Translations under genes and position numbers: made by a program | NCBI RefSeq assembly: GCF_011299595.1 | Contig: NZ_CP049867.1 | Coordinates: 2,232,001 to 2,296,000 of the forward strand | Origin: Nocardioides sp. HDW12B | GTDB taxonomy: Bacteria > Actinomycetota > Actinomycetes > Propionibacteriales > Nocardioidaceae | DNA length: 64,000 nt | Reading direction: 5' to 3' | In this document: positions 16,126 through 26,500 of the stretch, piece after piece | Layout of the letters: each line of letters begins with the position of its first letter | Numbering within the stretch: position 1 is the stretch's first letter | The notes under the pieces: model-generated | Database searches by the model: none | What the model saw: only the letters and a program-made list of their open reading frames with translations | Told to the model about the DNA's origin: nothing

Positions 16126-18321
16126 TCAGCCTTCGACGCCGAGGGTGAGCGGGAGGACCTCGGCGGCGCCGGCGGCGAGAAGGTCCTGGGCCGCCATGGT
16201 GAGGGTCCAGCCGGTGCCGACGAGGTCGTCGACGAGCAGCACCCGGCGGCCCTCGAGCGTCTGACCGTCGGCCACGGCGAGACGGAAGCGCCGGTGGACG
16301 GCCTTGACCCGCTGGGCGGAGTTGACGGCCCCGGCGCCGGAGGGCACCGACGGGTCGACCACGGCGTACTCCCCCAGCAGCGGCACCTGCAGATAGCGCG
16401 ACAGCCCCTCGGCCAGGTCGCGCGTCAGGGTCGGGCGGCGCAGCGAGCCGACGTGGACGATGCCGTCGACGCTCGGCTTCCAGTCCCCCAGCACCTCGAC
16501 GACCGCCCGCGCCAGCGGCACCGGGACGGGGCCGTCGGTGGCCGGCTCGCGGAACAGCTCGCGCAGCGCCTGGCCGTGGCCGAGGTCGGTCAGCCGGGCG
16601 ACCGCGCGGCCCTCGGAGGCGGGCGCCTTGATCTTGCCCTTGAGGTCGAGCCCCATCGAGTCGAGCGCGGTCGGCCACATCTTGCGCGGGTCGATCGCGA
16701 CGCCAGGGCGGCTCAGCTGCGCCCGGGCGCTGTCCACCGACGCGTCCGAGACGCCGCCCGGCAGCTCGAGCCCGCCGCAGTTGTCGCAGCGTCCGCACGG
16801 AGCGGCGTCGGGGTCGTCGAGCTGGCCGCGGAGGTACTCCATGCGGCAGCGGTCGGTGTCGAGGTAGGCCAGCATCGCGTCGCGCTCGCGCCCCCTGGCC
16901 TCGGCGACGCGGCGGTAGCGCTCCTCGTCGTAGCTCCACGGCTGACCGGTCGAGACCCAACCGCCGCGGACCCGCTGCACGGCACCGTCGACGTCGAGCA
17001 CCTTGAGCATGGTCTCGAGCCGGTTGCGGCTCAGCTCGACCTGCGTCTCGAGCGCCGCCGTCGACATCGCGCCGCCGTGCGCCTCCAGCGCGCCGATGGT
17101 CTGACGGACCACGGACTCCGGCGGGAACGCGAGCGAGGCGAAGTAGGCCCAGATGTCGCGGTCCTCGCGCTGCGGCATGAGGACGACGGTGGCCTGGGTC
17201 GTGCCACGGCCGGCACGACCGACCTGCTGGTAGTAGGCCACCGGCGACGCCGGCGCCCCGAGGTTGATGACGAAGCCGAGGCTGGCGTCGAAGCCCATCC
17301 CCAACGCGCTGGTCGCCACCAGCGCCTTCACCCGTCCGTCGATCAGGTCCTGCTCCAGGGCCTGCCGCTCGGTGGTCTCGGTCTGCCCGGAGTACGCCGC
17401 GACGGTGTGGCCGTGCTTGCGCAGGTGCTCGGCGACCTCCTGGGTCGCGGCCACCGTGAGGCAGTAGATGATGCCGCTGCCCGGCAGGTCGCCGAGGTGC
17501 TCGGCCAACCACGCCAGGCGCATCTCGGGGACGGGCAGCGTGAGCACCCCGAGCCGGAGCGACTCCCGGTCCAGCGAGCCGCGCAGCACGACGACCTCGT
17601 CGGTCGAGCTCGTCGAGACCTCCGGCTGCGGGGCACCGCGCCGGTCGACCTTGCGGTGTCCTGAGCCCGTCGAAGGGCCGAGACCCCCGAGCTGCTCGGC
17701 GACGTCGTTCGTCACGCGGGCGTTGGCCGTGGCGGTGGTGGCGAGCACCGGGATGCCGTCGGGCAGCTCGTCGAGCAGCGTGCGGATGCGGCGGTAGTCG
17801 GGCCGGAAGTCGTGGCCCCAGTCGGAGATGCAGTGGGCCTCGTCGACCACCAGCAGGCCGGTGGCGCGGGTCAGCGCGGGCAGCACCTCGTCGCGGAAGC
17901 CGGGGTTGTTGAGCCGCTCCGGGCTGACCAGCAGCACGTCGATCTCGCCGGCGTTGACCGCGTCCTGGATCGGCTGCCACTGCTCGATGTTGGTCGAGTT
18001 GATGGTGGCAGCGCGGATGCCGGCGCGCTCGGCCGCGGCGATCTGGTTGCGCATCAGGGCCAGCAGCGGGCTGACGATGACGGTCGGCCCCCCGCCCTGG
18101 GCGCGCAGCAGCGCGGTGGCCACGAAGTAGACCGCCGACTTGCCCCAGCCGGTGCGCTGCACGACGAGGGCGCGCCGCCGCCCGACCGCGAGCGCCTCGA
18201 TCGCGGTCCACTGGTCCTCCCGCAGCACCGCGTCGTCGCGCCCGACGAGGGCCCGCAGGTGGGCCTCGGCCTGCTCGCGCACCTCCGCGGAGGTCGGGCT
18301 GGTCGTCGTGGTCGAGGTCAT
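16126..18321 (-). CDS. RecQ-family helicase with C-terminal phosphoribosyltransferase-like domain
   Basis: 731 aa. Helicase core: Walker A QRTGWGKSAV (K61), VVDEAHCISDWGHDFRPDY (about 158-176), ATTATAN, and a GRAGRG motif VI. A Zn-binding Cys cluster (CRMEYLRG ... CGRCDNCGG) follows as in RecQ. The last 150 residues replace the HRDC domain with a type I phosphoribosyltransferase-like region ending in VLLVDDLVGTGWT (about 694-706), the PRPP loop. A 27-residue Ser/Thr-rich segment (about 216-242) interrupts the helicase core. The start overlaps the stop of the glycosylase gene (ATGA). Helicase role is secure; the PRT function is not known. Confidence 0.9.
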   Translation of the reverse strand: MTSTTTTSPTSAEVREQAEAHLRALVGRDDAVLREDQWTAIEALAVGRRRALVVQRTGWGKSAVYFVATALLRAQGGGPTVIVSPLLALMRNQIAAAERAGIRAATINSTNIEQWQPIQDAVNAGEIDVLLVSPERLNNPGFRDEVLPALTRATGLLVVDEAHCISDWGHDFRPDYRRIRTLLDELPDGIPVLATTATANARVTNDVAEQLGGLGPSTGSGHRKVDRRGAPQPEVSTSSTDEVVVLRGSLDRESLRLGVLTLPVPEMRLAWLAEHLGDLPGSGIIYCLTVAATQEVAEHLRKHGHTVAAYSGQTETTERQALEQDLIDGRVKALVATSALGMGFDASLGFVINLGAPASPVAYYQQVGRAGRGTTQATVVLMPQREDRDIWAYFASLAFPPESVVRQTIGALEAHGGAMSTAALETQVELSRNRLETMLKVLDVDGAVQRVRGGWVSTGQPWSYDEERYRRVAEARGRERDAMLAYLDTDRCRMEYLRGQLDDPDAAPCGRCDNCGGLELPGGVSDASVDSARAQLSRPGVAIDPRKMWPTALDSMGLDLKGKIKAPASEGRAVARLTDLGHGQALRELFREPATDGPVPVPLARAVVEVLGDWKPSVDGIVHVGSLRRPTLTRDLAEGLSRYLQVPLLGEYAVVDPSVPSGAGAVNSAQRVKAVHRRFRLAVADGQTLEGRRVLLVDDLVGTGWTLTMAAQDLLAAGAAEVLPLTLGVEG

Positions 18322-19283
18322 CGGATGCTCCCGGGGAGGTGGGTTCGAGGTGACATGCGGGCGCCGTGGCGGGGTCGGCGCAGTCCGGCCAGCTCCACCA
18401 GGCGTTGGACGCGGTGGCGGTGGCCGGCGTACGGCTCGAGGAGGACGGCGAGCTCGGCGTCGTCGACCGGCTCCCCCGTCAGCACCCAGCCGATGTTGGC
18501 GGCGACGTGGTAGTCGCCGAAGCTGACCGAGTCGGCGTCGCCGAGCGCGCGCGAGCGGACCTCGGCGCTGGTCCACACGCCGATGCCGGGCAGGGTGCGC
18601 AGCCGTCGGTCGAACTCGACCGGCCCCAGCGTCCCGGCGCGCTCGAGGGCGGTCGCGACCCGGGCGGCGCCGACCAGGGGCCGGGACCGCCCGATGTCGA
18701 TGTGGACGCGCAGCCAGTCCCAGGACGGGATCATCCGCAGCTGCTTCGGGGTCGGCTGCAGCCACAGGCGTACGGCGGGGTCCGGCTCGCTCGGGGGGCC
18801 CGGCGCGCGCTCGCCGTACCGGTGGACGAGCTGGCGGAACCCGGAGAACGCCTCCTGGCCAGTGACCTTCTGCTCGATGATCGCCGGCACCAGCGCCTCC
18901 ATCACGAGGTCGGTCGCGCCGAGCCGCCAGCTCGAGTGCCGGCGCCAGGCGTCGACGAGCGGGGCGGGCGGCTCGAACCCGGTCGGGTCGTCCTCGGCGC
19001 CGAGCATCCGGGGCAGCTGGTCGAGCACCCACGCGGAGCCGGGGCCCCAGGCGGTGGCGTCGACGACCCCGGCCGCCGGGCGGGCCGCGATCCGCAGGCT
19101 GGTGGCGCCCTCGGGCGTGCGGATGCCGCGCCAGATCGAGCCGTCGGCGGCGCGGCGGAAGGTGGGGTCCGCGCCTCCGCGCCGGTGGGTGGACAGCACG
19201 GCCGCGACCGGGCAGGGCCAGTCCGGGCGCCACTCACGGGTGAGCGGCGCCTCGGAGCCCGTCCCTGAGGTCCCTGGCGTCAT
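18318..19283 (-). CDS. DNA-3-methyladenine glycosylase II-like (HhH-GPD)
   Basis: 321 aa. The hairpin-helix-hairpin and catalytic loop are visible at LRTLPGIGVWTSAEV with the Asp in FGDYHVAANIGW about 35 residues later, as in AlkA. No iron-sulfur Cys cluster is present. These enzymes excise alkylated bases to start base-excision repair. It is coupled to recQ and divergent from ligB (41 bases apart), so all three form a repair cluster. An upstream GTG at 19316 is possible but would run into the ligase promoter. Confidence 0.82.
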   Translation of the reverse strand: MTPGTSGTGSEAPLTREWRPDWPCPVAAVLSTHRRGGADPTFRRAADGSIWRGIRTPEGATSLRIAARPAAGVVDATAWGPGSAWVLDQLPRMLGAEDDPTGFEPPAPLVDAWRRHSSWRLGATDLVMEALVPAIIEQKVTGQEAFSGFRQLVHRYGERAPGPPSEPDPAVRLWLQPTPKQLRMIPSWDWLRVHIDIGRSRPLVGAARVATALERAGTLGPVEFDRRLRTLPGIGVWTSAEVRSRALGDADSVSFGDYHVAANIGWVLTGEPVDDAELAVLLEPYAGHRHRVQRLVELAGLRRPRHGARMSPRTHLPGSIR

Positions 19284-19324
19284 GGCCGCAGAGTATGTCG
19301 GTGGGCCCGGACACAATGGACCGC

Positions 19325-20929
19325 ATGCTGCTCGCCCGACTCGTCTCCGTCTCCTCCGAGGTCAGCGCCACGTCGTCCCGGCTGGCCAAGCGCGACCTGA
19401 TCGCCGCGCTGCTCACGGAGGCGGCGGCGCCCTTCGGGCCGTCGGCCTCCGCGGAGCTGCCCGGGAGCGACGACGCGTCCGGCAGCGGCGAGGACACGGT
19501 CGACCTGGTGGCGACGTACCTCTCGGGCACGCTGCGCCAGCGCCGCACCGGGGTCGGCTACCGCGGGCTGGCCTCGCTGCCCGAGCCGGCGTCCGACCCG
19601 AGCCTGACGGTCGCCGAGGTCGACGCGCGCCTGGAGGCGATCAGCCGGCTCGAGGGTCCGGGGTCGGCCGGCCGTCGCCGCGACGAGGTGGCCTCGCTGT
19701 TCGGAGCGCTGACCGCGCCCGAGCAGGACTACCTCCGCGCCCTCATGACCGGCAACGTGCGCCAGGGCGCGCTCGACTCGGTGATGCTCGACGCGATCGC
19801 CCAGGCCGCCGGCCTGCCCGCCAAGGCCGTACGACGCGCCGCGATGTTCAGCGCGCCGACCGGTCCGGTCGCGCGGGCCGCACTCTTCGGCGGCGCGGAG
19901 GCGTTGGAGGCCTTCACGATGGTCGTCGGGCGACCGGTGCGCCCGATGCTCGCCGGCTCGGCGCCCGACGTGACTGGTGCGGTGGAGAAGGTCGGCGGCG
20001 CCTTCGCGGTCGACACCAAGCTCGACGGCATCCGCATCCAGGTGCACAAGCAGGGCGACGACGTCAGCGTCTTCACCCGCAGCCTCGACGAGATCGGGTC
20101 CCGGCTGCCCGAGGTGGTGGCGGTCGCGCGCTCGCTGGAGGCCACCGACCTGATCCTCGACGGCGAGGCGCTGACCGTCGACGAGGACGGCCGACCCCGG
20201 CCCTTCCAGGAGACGGCCTCGACGACCTCCACCCAGACCCGTGAGTCCGTCGGGGCAGAGCCGGCGCGCGGCGTACGTCCCTTCTTCTTCGACCTGCTGC
20301 TGCACGGGTCCGACTCGATGCTGGAGGCGGCGACCGCGGACCGCCTCGACCGGCTGGACGCGACCGTGCCGGAGGAGTTCCGTGCGGCGCGGCTGGTGAC
20401 GGAGTCGGTCGAGGAGGCGCAGGCGTTCTTCGACCGGGTCGTCGGCGAGGGCCAGGAGGGCGTGGTCGTGAAGCGGCTGGACGCGCCGTACGACGCCGGC
20501 CGGCGCGGGTCGGGGTGGGTGAAGGTGAAGCCGCGGCACACCCTCGACCTCGTGGTGCTCGGCGTGGAGTGGGGCAGCGGCCGGCGCCGCGGCACCCTGT
20601 CGAACATCCACCTCGGCGCCCGTGACGGAGACGGCTTCGTCATGCTCGGCAAGACCTTCAAGGGCATGACCGACGAGATGCTGGCCTGGCAGACCGAGCG
20701 GTTCCTGTCCCTCGAGACCCACCGCGAGGACCACGTGGTCTTCGTCCGGCCCGAGCAGGTCGTCGAGATCGCCTTCGACGGGGTGCAGCGCTCGACCCGC
20801 TACCCCGGTGGCGTGGCGCTGCGCTTCGCGCGCGTGCTGCGCTACCGCGACGACAAGCCCCTGACGGAGGTCGACACGATCGCAGGCGTGCAGGCGTTCC
20901 TCGCCGGATCGGCGTCCTCGGAGGGGTAG
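19325..20929 (+). CDS. ligB: ATP-dependent DNA ligase, LigB type
   Basis: 534 aa. Motif I is DTKLDGIRIQ with the adenylated Lys at about residue 232; further nucleotidyltransferase motifs (LDGEAL; FFFDLLLHG; EGVVVKRL; WVKVKP) follow, then an OB domain. N-terminus MLLARLVSVSSEVSATSSRLAKRD matches the DNA-binding domain of mycobacterial LigB and archaeal-type ligases, which fixes the ATG at 19325 over one nine bases earlier. Non-essential nick-sealing ligase; the essential one is NAD-dependent LigA. Confidence 0.93.
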   Translation: MLLARLVSVSSEVSATSSRLAKRDLIAALLTEAAAPFGPSASAELPGSDDASGSGEDTVDLVATYLSGTLRQRRTGVGYRGLASLPEPASDPSLTVAEVDARLEAISRLEGPGSAGRRRDEVASLFGALTAPEQDYLRALMTGNVRQGALDSVMLDAIAQAAGLPAKAVRRAAMFSAPTGPVARAALFGGAEALEAFTMVVGRPVRPMLAGSAPDVTGAVEKVGGAFAVDTKLDGIRIQVHKQGDDVSVFTRSLDEIGSRLPEVVAVARSLEATDLILDGEALTVDEDGRPRPFQETASTTSTQTRESVGAEPARGVRPFFFDLLLHGSDSMLEAATADRLDRLDATVPEEFRAARLVTESVEEAQAFFDRVVGEGQEGVVVKRLDAPYDAGRRGSGWVKVKPRHTLDLVVLGVEWGSGRRRGTLSNIHLGARDGDGFVMLGKTFKGMTDEMLAWQTERFLSLETHREDHVVFVRPEQVVEIAFDGVQRSTRYPGGVALRFARVLRYRDDKPLTEVDTIAGVQAFLAGSASSEG

Positions 20930-20940
20930 TCCCGCCCTTG

Positions 20941-22248
20941 TCAGCCGTCGGAGCCGGCCCGTGCGAGCAGCTCGCGCACGAGGTGGAGCGCGATCGTGGT
21001 CGAGCGCTGCCGCACCGCGGCCCGGTCCCCCGGCACCTGTACCCGCCGCGCCACCGAGTCGGTCGCCGTCGAGACACAGAAGTGCACGGTGCCGACCGGC
21101 TTCTCCGCCGTCCCTCCCCCAGGCCCGGCGACCCCGGTGATCCCGACGCCGACGTCGGTGCCGAGCCGCTCGCGCGCGCCGGCGGCCAGCGCCTCGGCGA
21201 CCTCCTCGCTGACGGCACCGACACGCTCGATCAATGCGCTGTCGACGCCCGCCAGGTCGTGCTTGGCCTGGTTGGAGTAGACGACCAGCCCTCCCAAGAC
21301 GTACGCCGACGAGCCCGCCCGCTCGGTCAGCCGACCCGCGAGCAGCCCGGCCGTGCACGACTCCGCGGTCGCGATCGTCCACCCACGCTCCAGCAGCGTG
21401 TCGGCCACCAGGTCGTCGACCGTCCGCCCGTCGGGCGAGTAGACGCGCTCACCGTGCTCGTCGACCAGGCCGGCGACGAAGGCGTCGTACGCCTCCTGCG
21501 ACGACGGCCCGTAGCGCGTCACGATCTCCAGCTCGCCGTCGCGCAGGCAGGTGGTGACCTCGAGGTCGGCGAGGTCGAGCCCGCGCATGGTCGCGGAGAG
21601 CTGCGACTCCGGCACGCCCCACATCCGCACGGTGCTCTGCCGCAGCTCGACCGCGCCACGCAGCGCCTCCTGCACGACGGCCGTCCCGAACGCGTCGGGC
21701 CACATCGGCTGCAGCTCGCTCGGCGGACCGGGTAGCACGACCACCGGCGGGCCGCTGCGCCCCTCGGCCACGGGTACGACGAGCCCCGGCGCGGTGCCCA
21801 CCGGCTCGAGCACCGTCGCCCCCTCGGGCACCATCGCCTGCTTGCGGACGCCGGCCGCGGTCGCCTCCGGGTCGGTGCGCCAGCCGCGACCGCGCGAGAG
21901 CGACTCGACGATGCCGCCGACCCGCGACTCGAGGTCGGTGTCCAGCCGCGCCGGGCGTCCCTGCGCCTGCGCCACGACCTCCGCGGTCAGGTCGTCGGCG
22001 GTCGGGCCCAGGCCCCCGGAGGTGATCACGAGGTCCATCCCGGAGGTTGCGAGGAACTCCAACGACCGGGTCAGGTCCTCGGGCCGGTCGCCGACCACGA
22101 CCACGTGCGCGATGTCGACGCCGGCGAGCCGCAGCTGCTCGGCCAGCCAGGGGCCGTTGCGGTCGGTGACGCGCCCGGTCAGCACCTCGGTGCCGGTCAC
22201 GACGATGCCGGCGCGCGCGCCCGCCCTCTCAGCCACAGATCCAGTCAC
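20941..22248 (-). CDS. cinA: CinA-like protein (NMN amidohydrolase / ADP-ribose hydrolase family)
   Basis: 435 aa two-domain CinA. N-terminal MoCF-like domain with [14 protein letters not shown] and [14 protein letters not shown]-terminal CinA domain with [17 protein letters not shown] and [17 protein letters not shown]. The enzymes act in pyridine-nucleotide recycling (NMN deamidation), and the name from competence is historical. GTG at 22248 is the earliest start that does not run into the divergent promoter; a second GTG 12 bases later is possible. It converges with ligB with an 11-base gap. Confidence 0.9.
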   Translation of the reverse strand: MTGSVAERAGARAGIVVTGTEVLTGRVTDRNGPWLAEQLRLAGVDIAHVVVVGDRPEDLTRSLEFLATSGMDLVITSGGLGPTADDLTAEVVAQAQGRPARLDTDLESRVGGIVESLSRGRGWRTDPEATAAGVRKQAMVPEGATVLEPVGTAPGLVVPVAEGRSGPPVVVLPGPPSELQPMWPDAFGTAVVQEALRGAVELRQSTVRMWGVPESQLSATMRGLDLADLEVTTCLRDGELEIVTRYGPSSQEAYDAFVAGLVDEHGERVYSPDGRTVDDLVADTLLERGWTIATAESCTAGLLAGRLTERAGSSAYVLGGLVVYSNQAKHDLAGVDSALIERVGAVSEEVAEALAAGARERLGTDVGVGITGVAGPGGGTAEKPVGTVHFCVSTATDSVARRVQVPGDRAAVRQRSTTIALHLVRELLARAGSDG

Positions 22249-22297
22249 CGTGCCAGTCTGCCCGCCGCCCGGGCAGGCATCCGACGACGGGCACCAC

Positions 22298-22333
22298 GGG
22301 GACGACGGGGACGACCGGGACGACCGGGACGAC
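22298..22333. repeat. Four tandem 9-base repeats in a divergent promoter region
   Basis: Four copies of (G/C)GGGACGAC in a row, between the cinA start and the SRPBCC gene start. Could be a slippage tract or change promoter spacing. Confidence 0.7.
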
Positions 22334-22359
22334 GCACGGGCGGTCCGTAGCCTGACGAC

Positions 22360-22746
22360 GTGACGACCCTGACGATCCGCGCCCGAGGCACCGCCACCGC
22401 CGACGAGGTCTGGGACCGGTACGCCGACGTGCGCCGCTGGACCGAGTGGGCGCCGCAGATCCGCCGGGTCGACGCCGGCGGCACCACCCTGCGGGCCGGC
22501 CTGTCCGGCACGGTCCGCCCGGTCGTCGGACCGGGGGTCCGCTTCGTCGTCGAGGACGTCGACGACGACGCCCGCACCTGGGCCTGGCGGGTCAGGCTCG
22601 GCCCGGTCGGGCTGGTCCGGATGCACCTCGTCCACGGCGTCGAGGCCGACGGCAGCACGTGGCTGCGGGTGACCGGCCTGCTCCCGGTGGTCGCCGGCTA
22701 CCTCCCGCTCGCCCGCTTCGCCCTCGGCCGCCTCGTGAAGGCCTGA
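22360..22746 (+). CDS. SRPBCC family protein (polyketide cyclase/START-like)
   Basis: 128 aa, GTG start. Pattern fits the SRPBCC fold: [19 protein letters not shown] at the N-terminus, central beta strands ([14 protein letters not shown]), and a C-terminal helix [20 protein letters not shown] proteins bind hydrophobic ligands in a helix-grip cavity; no ligand can be named. It converges with the hemerythrin gene four bases away. Confidence 0.78.
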   Translation: MTTLTIRARGTATADEVWDRYADVRRWTEWAPQIRRVDAGGTTLRAGLSGTVRPVVGPGVRFVVEDVDDDARTWAWRVRLGPVGLVRMHLVHGVEADGSTWLRVTGLLPVVAGYLPLARFALGRLVKA

Positions 22747-22750
22747 CCCC

Positions 22751-23458
22751 TCACACGTGGCGGAAGACCCGCCGCTCGGCGCGGGCGAACCGCGGACGCA
22801 GCACGCGCAGGAGCACGGCGTACACCCGCCCGGACTCGCGCAGGAACGGGACGGCGACCTCGTCGGGCACGCCGTGGATGACCCACGGCACCAGGAAGGG
22901 CACGAGCCGCGGCGGGTACGCCGTGCTGATCGCCTTCTCCATCGACGTGTTCTGCTCGACGCTGAACGTGCGCTGCAGCAGCGGCAGCGCCTCGGTCTCC
23001 TCGTGGCGCAGGTGGTCGGCGAGCAGGGCCCGCACGGAGGTGACCCGGACGTCCAGCGCGTTGCGGTGGTCGGCGCACGGGTGCGCGGCCATCTCGGCGA
23101 ACGCGTTCGTGCACGCCTCCAGGGCCGGGTCGATGGACCCGTGCTCGGCCTCCATGGCCTCGAGGACCCTGCGGTCCTCGCCGCTCACCTGGGCCAGCAT
23201 CACCGGCCAGATGTGCGCGTCCTCCGCCTCGTGGTGGTGGTGCAGCACCTCGACGAACCGGTCCCACCGCCGCTGCAGCAGGCGCCAGGTCCCGTCGCCG
23301 TGCAGCGGCGTCTGGCGCACCGCCTCCTCGAAGGCGGCGAGGTCGCGGCGGAAGGCGTGGTGCATGAGGTACATGCCGGTCTGGTCGTGCGGGCCCTCGG
23401 CCACGTGCGCCTGACCAGGCAGGCAGATCTGGGGCCGGGCGGTGGTGGGGGTGCTCAT
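22751..23458 (-). CDS. Hemerythrin HHE domain protein
   Basis: 235 aa. Metal-binding residues of a hemerythrin four-helix bundle are spread as expected: [15 protein letters not shown] (about 30-44), [16 protein letters not shown] (about 71-86), EAEHGSID (about 103-110) and [15 protein letters not shown] (about 144-158). Such proteins bind a di-iron centre and sense or scavenge O2 or NO. A C-terminal extension of about 70 residues follows the bundle. It is divergent from the big BTAD regulator, which may control it. Confidence 0.88.
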   Translation of the reverse strand: MSTPTTARPQICLPGQAHVAEGPHDQTGMYLMHHAFRRDLAAFEEAVRQTPLHGDGTWRLLQRRWDRFVEVLHHHHEAEDAHIWPVMLAQVSGEDRRVLEAMEAEHGSIDPALEACTNAFAEMAAHPCADHRNALDVRVTSVRALLADHLRHEETEALPLLQRTFSVEQNTSMEKAISTAYPPRLVPFLVPWVIHGVPDEVAVPFLRESGRVYAVLLRVLRPRFARAERRVFRHV

Positions 23459-23486
23459 CGGATTCTCTCCTTCGGATCGGTGCGGG

Positions 23487-23513
23487 TCGGCGGGGTCGGC
23501 GGGGTCGGCGGGG
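23487..23513. repeat. Three tandem 9-base repeats in hemerythrin 5' leader
   Basis: Three exact copies of TCGGCGGGG followed by a partial copy, in the 126-base divergent region between the hemerythrin gene and the BTAD regulator. It is 28 bases before the hemerythrin ATG on the minus strand. Confidence 0.7.
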
Positions 23514-23584
23514 TCGTCGGCGCGACCACAGGAACCAGGCTGCCGCGACGGACTTGTGACCGACTTGAGCCGTAGATTGAGCCC

Positions 23585-26500
23585 GTGCACATCCAGGTCC
23601 TGGGGCAGGTCCGCGCGACGGTGGAGGGCGCGCCGCTGGACCTCGGGGCGCGCAAGCCTCGATCGATCGTGGCCGCGCTGGCGATGACGCCCGGCCGCCC
23701 GGTCGCCGCCGACACCCTGGCCGACCTGGTCTGGGGCGGCAGCCCTCCGCGGGCCGCGCACGGCGCCCTGCACGCCTACCTGTCGGGGCTGCGGAAGGCT
23801 CTCGAGCCCGACCGTGCCGCGTGGGGCGCCGGTGCGGTCATCGAGACCACCGACCACGGCTACGTCCTCCGCGTCGACGCCCACCACGTCGACGCCCATG
23901 CCTTCGCCGACGAGACCCGGGCCTGCGACCGGCTGCTCGCCCCCCTCGGCAGCCAGCTCACCGGCGGTACGACGGCGGGCTGGCCCAACCGCGGGGACGT
24001 GCTGGCCACCGTCGACCGCCTCGACGCGGCCCTCGCCGCCTGGCACGGGGAGCCGTACGCCGACCTGCCCGACCACCCGACCGTCACCGCCGAGCGAGCC
24101 GCCCTGGCCCAGGTCCGCGCGACGGCCGAGGAGGCCCGGCTGCTCGGGCTGCTGGCGCTGGGCGAGCCCGCCGGGGTGCTGGCCGTGACCGAGCCCGCGA
24201 CCGCGCGCCAGGACCTCCGCGAGCGGCTCTGGGCGCTCCACGCGCTGGCGCTGGCACGATCGGGGCGGCAGGCGGACGCCCTCGACGCCGTACGACGGGT
24301 GCGGACCCTGCTGGCCGACGAGCTGGGCCTGGACCCCGGCGCCGAGGTCCGCGCGGTCGAGACGGCGGTGCTGCGGCAGGACGAGACGCTGCACCTGGTG
24401 CTGCCCCGGGCACGTCCGGCCGGTGCCGTCGCCCCCGACCGCCCGGCCGACGAGGGCCCGCCCGTCGAGCAGGCGCCTGGCGCGGACCCGACCGGCGCGG
24501 ACCCGACCGGTGACGCGCGTGGCACCGCGCCCGTCGCGGTCGGCGCGGTCGGCGGCGCCACCGTCGTGTCGGTCGGCCGTCAGGTCGAGCTGGTCGAGGT
24601 GGGCCGGCTGCTGGCGCAGGCCGCCGCGGGCCGCCTGTCGGTGGCGCAGCTGGTCGGGGAGCCCGGCATCGGCAAGAGCTGGCTGGCGTCCGCGGCGATC
24701 GCCGCGGCACGCGGGCGCGGCATGACGGTCGCGGTGGGACGGTGCGCCGGCGACGACGGGGCGCCTCCGTTGTGGCCGTGGCGCAGCGTGCTGGCCGGCC
24801 TGGCCGCCGCGGGCCCCACCGTGTCCGGCGCCGCCACCGACACCGCGACCGACACCGAGGACCGGGCCGCCGCGTTTGGGGCCGGACACGAGGCCGCCGG
24901 CGCCGGGGCCGCGCAGCGGGCGTTCCTCGTCGCGGAATCCGTGCGCACCGCGCTCAGCCGTGGCACCGACCGGCCGACCCTGGTGGTGCTGGAGGACCTG
25001 CACTGGGCCGACGACGCCTCGCTGCGGGCCCTGGCCCACGTCGTCGGCTCCCTCGACGAGGACCTCCCGCTGGCGATCCTGCTGACCCGTCGGGCCCACC
25101 CCGAGCCCACCGGGGCGCTGGCGACGGTCTCGGAGGCGGTGGCGCGCCGGCACGGCGTGCGTCTCGACCTCGACGGGCTGGACCCGACGGCGTCCGCGGA
25201 GCTGGTGCGCGCCATCGCCGGTGACGACCTCCCGACGGCGTTGGCGACGTCGTGGCACGAGCGTGCGGCCGGCAACCCCTACTTCCTCGTCGAGCTGGCC
25301 CGGCTGGGTCGTCAGGGCGACGAGGACGGCGTGCCGGCGTCGGTGCGCGACGTGGTCGCCCGGCGCATGGCCGACCTGCCCGAGCGCGTCATCGAGACGC
25401 TGCGCACCGCCGCCGTGGTGGGGCGCACCTTCCGCCTGCCGACGGTCGCGGCCGCCGCCGACCTCGACGCCGACCTCGCGGCCGACGACCTGGAGGCCGC
25501 CCTGCTGGCCGGACTGGTCCGCGAGACCGGAGCGGAGGAGTACGCGTTCGCCCACGCGCTGACCCGGGAGACGGTCTACGGGTCGCTGAGCGCGACCCGG
25601 GCCGCCCGCCGCCACGCCCAGGTCGCCCGCGTGCTCGAGCAGCCCGGGGCCGTCGTGCTCGACGACCCCGACCGGCTGGTCGCCGAGCGCGCCCGGCACT
25701 GGCTGGCCGCCGGCGCCAGCCACGCCGACCGGGCCTGGCGCGCGGCCCGTGAGGCAGCAGACCAGGCCCGCCGGCTCACGTCGTACCGGGAGGCGATGGA
25801 GCTGCGCCGCGCGGCCGTGACGGCGCTCGCCCGGGCGACCGACGCCGACGACCACGCCCGCTTCGACCTCCTCCTCGAGCTGGCCACCGACGCCGCCCAC
25901 GCCGCGCTCTGGCCGGAGGTCGAGGCCGCGGCGTTCGAGGCCATCAGCCTCGGCCGGTCGCTCGGCGACCCGGAACGGGTCGGGGTCGCGGCCGCCGCGA
26001 TGACGACCTACTGCGTGTGGACGCCGCACGAGGTCGACCAGGTCTTCGAGGACGCCGTCGAGGACCTGCGGTGGGCGCTGGCGCACGTCGCTGATGCCGA
26101 CCACGTGACCCGCAGCCGCCTCCAGCTGGCCCTGGCGATGGAGCTCTACTACGCACCGCACTCACGGGCCGAGCGGCACGCGCTCGTGGAGGCCGGCATG
26201 GCCTCGGCGCACGCGAGCGGTCGGCCCGACGTGGTGGCGTGGGCGGCGTCGACCGCGTGGCTCGCCTCCTGGACCCCGGCGCAGCTGGCCGAGCGCGAGC
26301 GGTGGACGGCGATCGGGCTCGAGGCGCTCGCGGGCACTTCCGACCGGGCGTCCGAGGCGGTCTTCTGGGTGCGGCGCGCGCTCGAGGCCCTCGAGCGCGG
26401 GGACCGGGACACCTTCGAGCCAGCGCTGGAGCAGGCCGAGACGCGCTCGCGGGCGCTGCGGCTGCACTACGTGACGCTGACGGCGCTCTGGATCCGGCTG

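Noticed and set aside
22298-22333. Short tandem repeats as a possible CRISPR array
   Set aside because: Units are 9 bases with no spacers; simple slippage repeat.
22751-26161. Long minus-strand frame extending the hemerythrin gene through the BTAD regulator
   Set aside because: Antisense to the well-supported regulator; the hemerythrin domain begins at the ATG at 23458.
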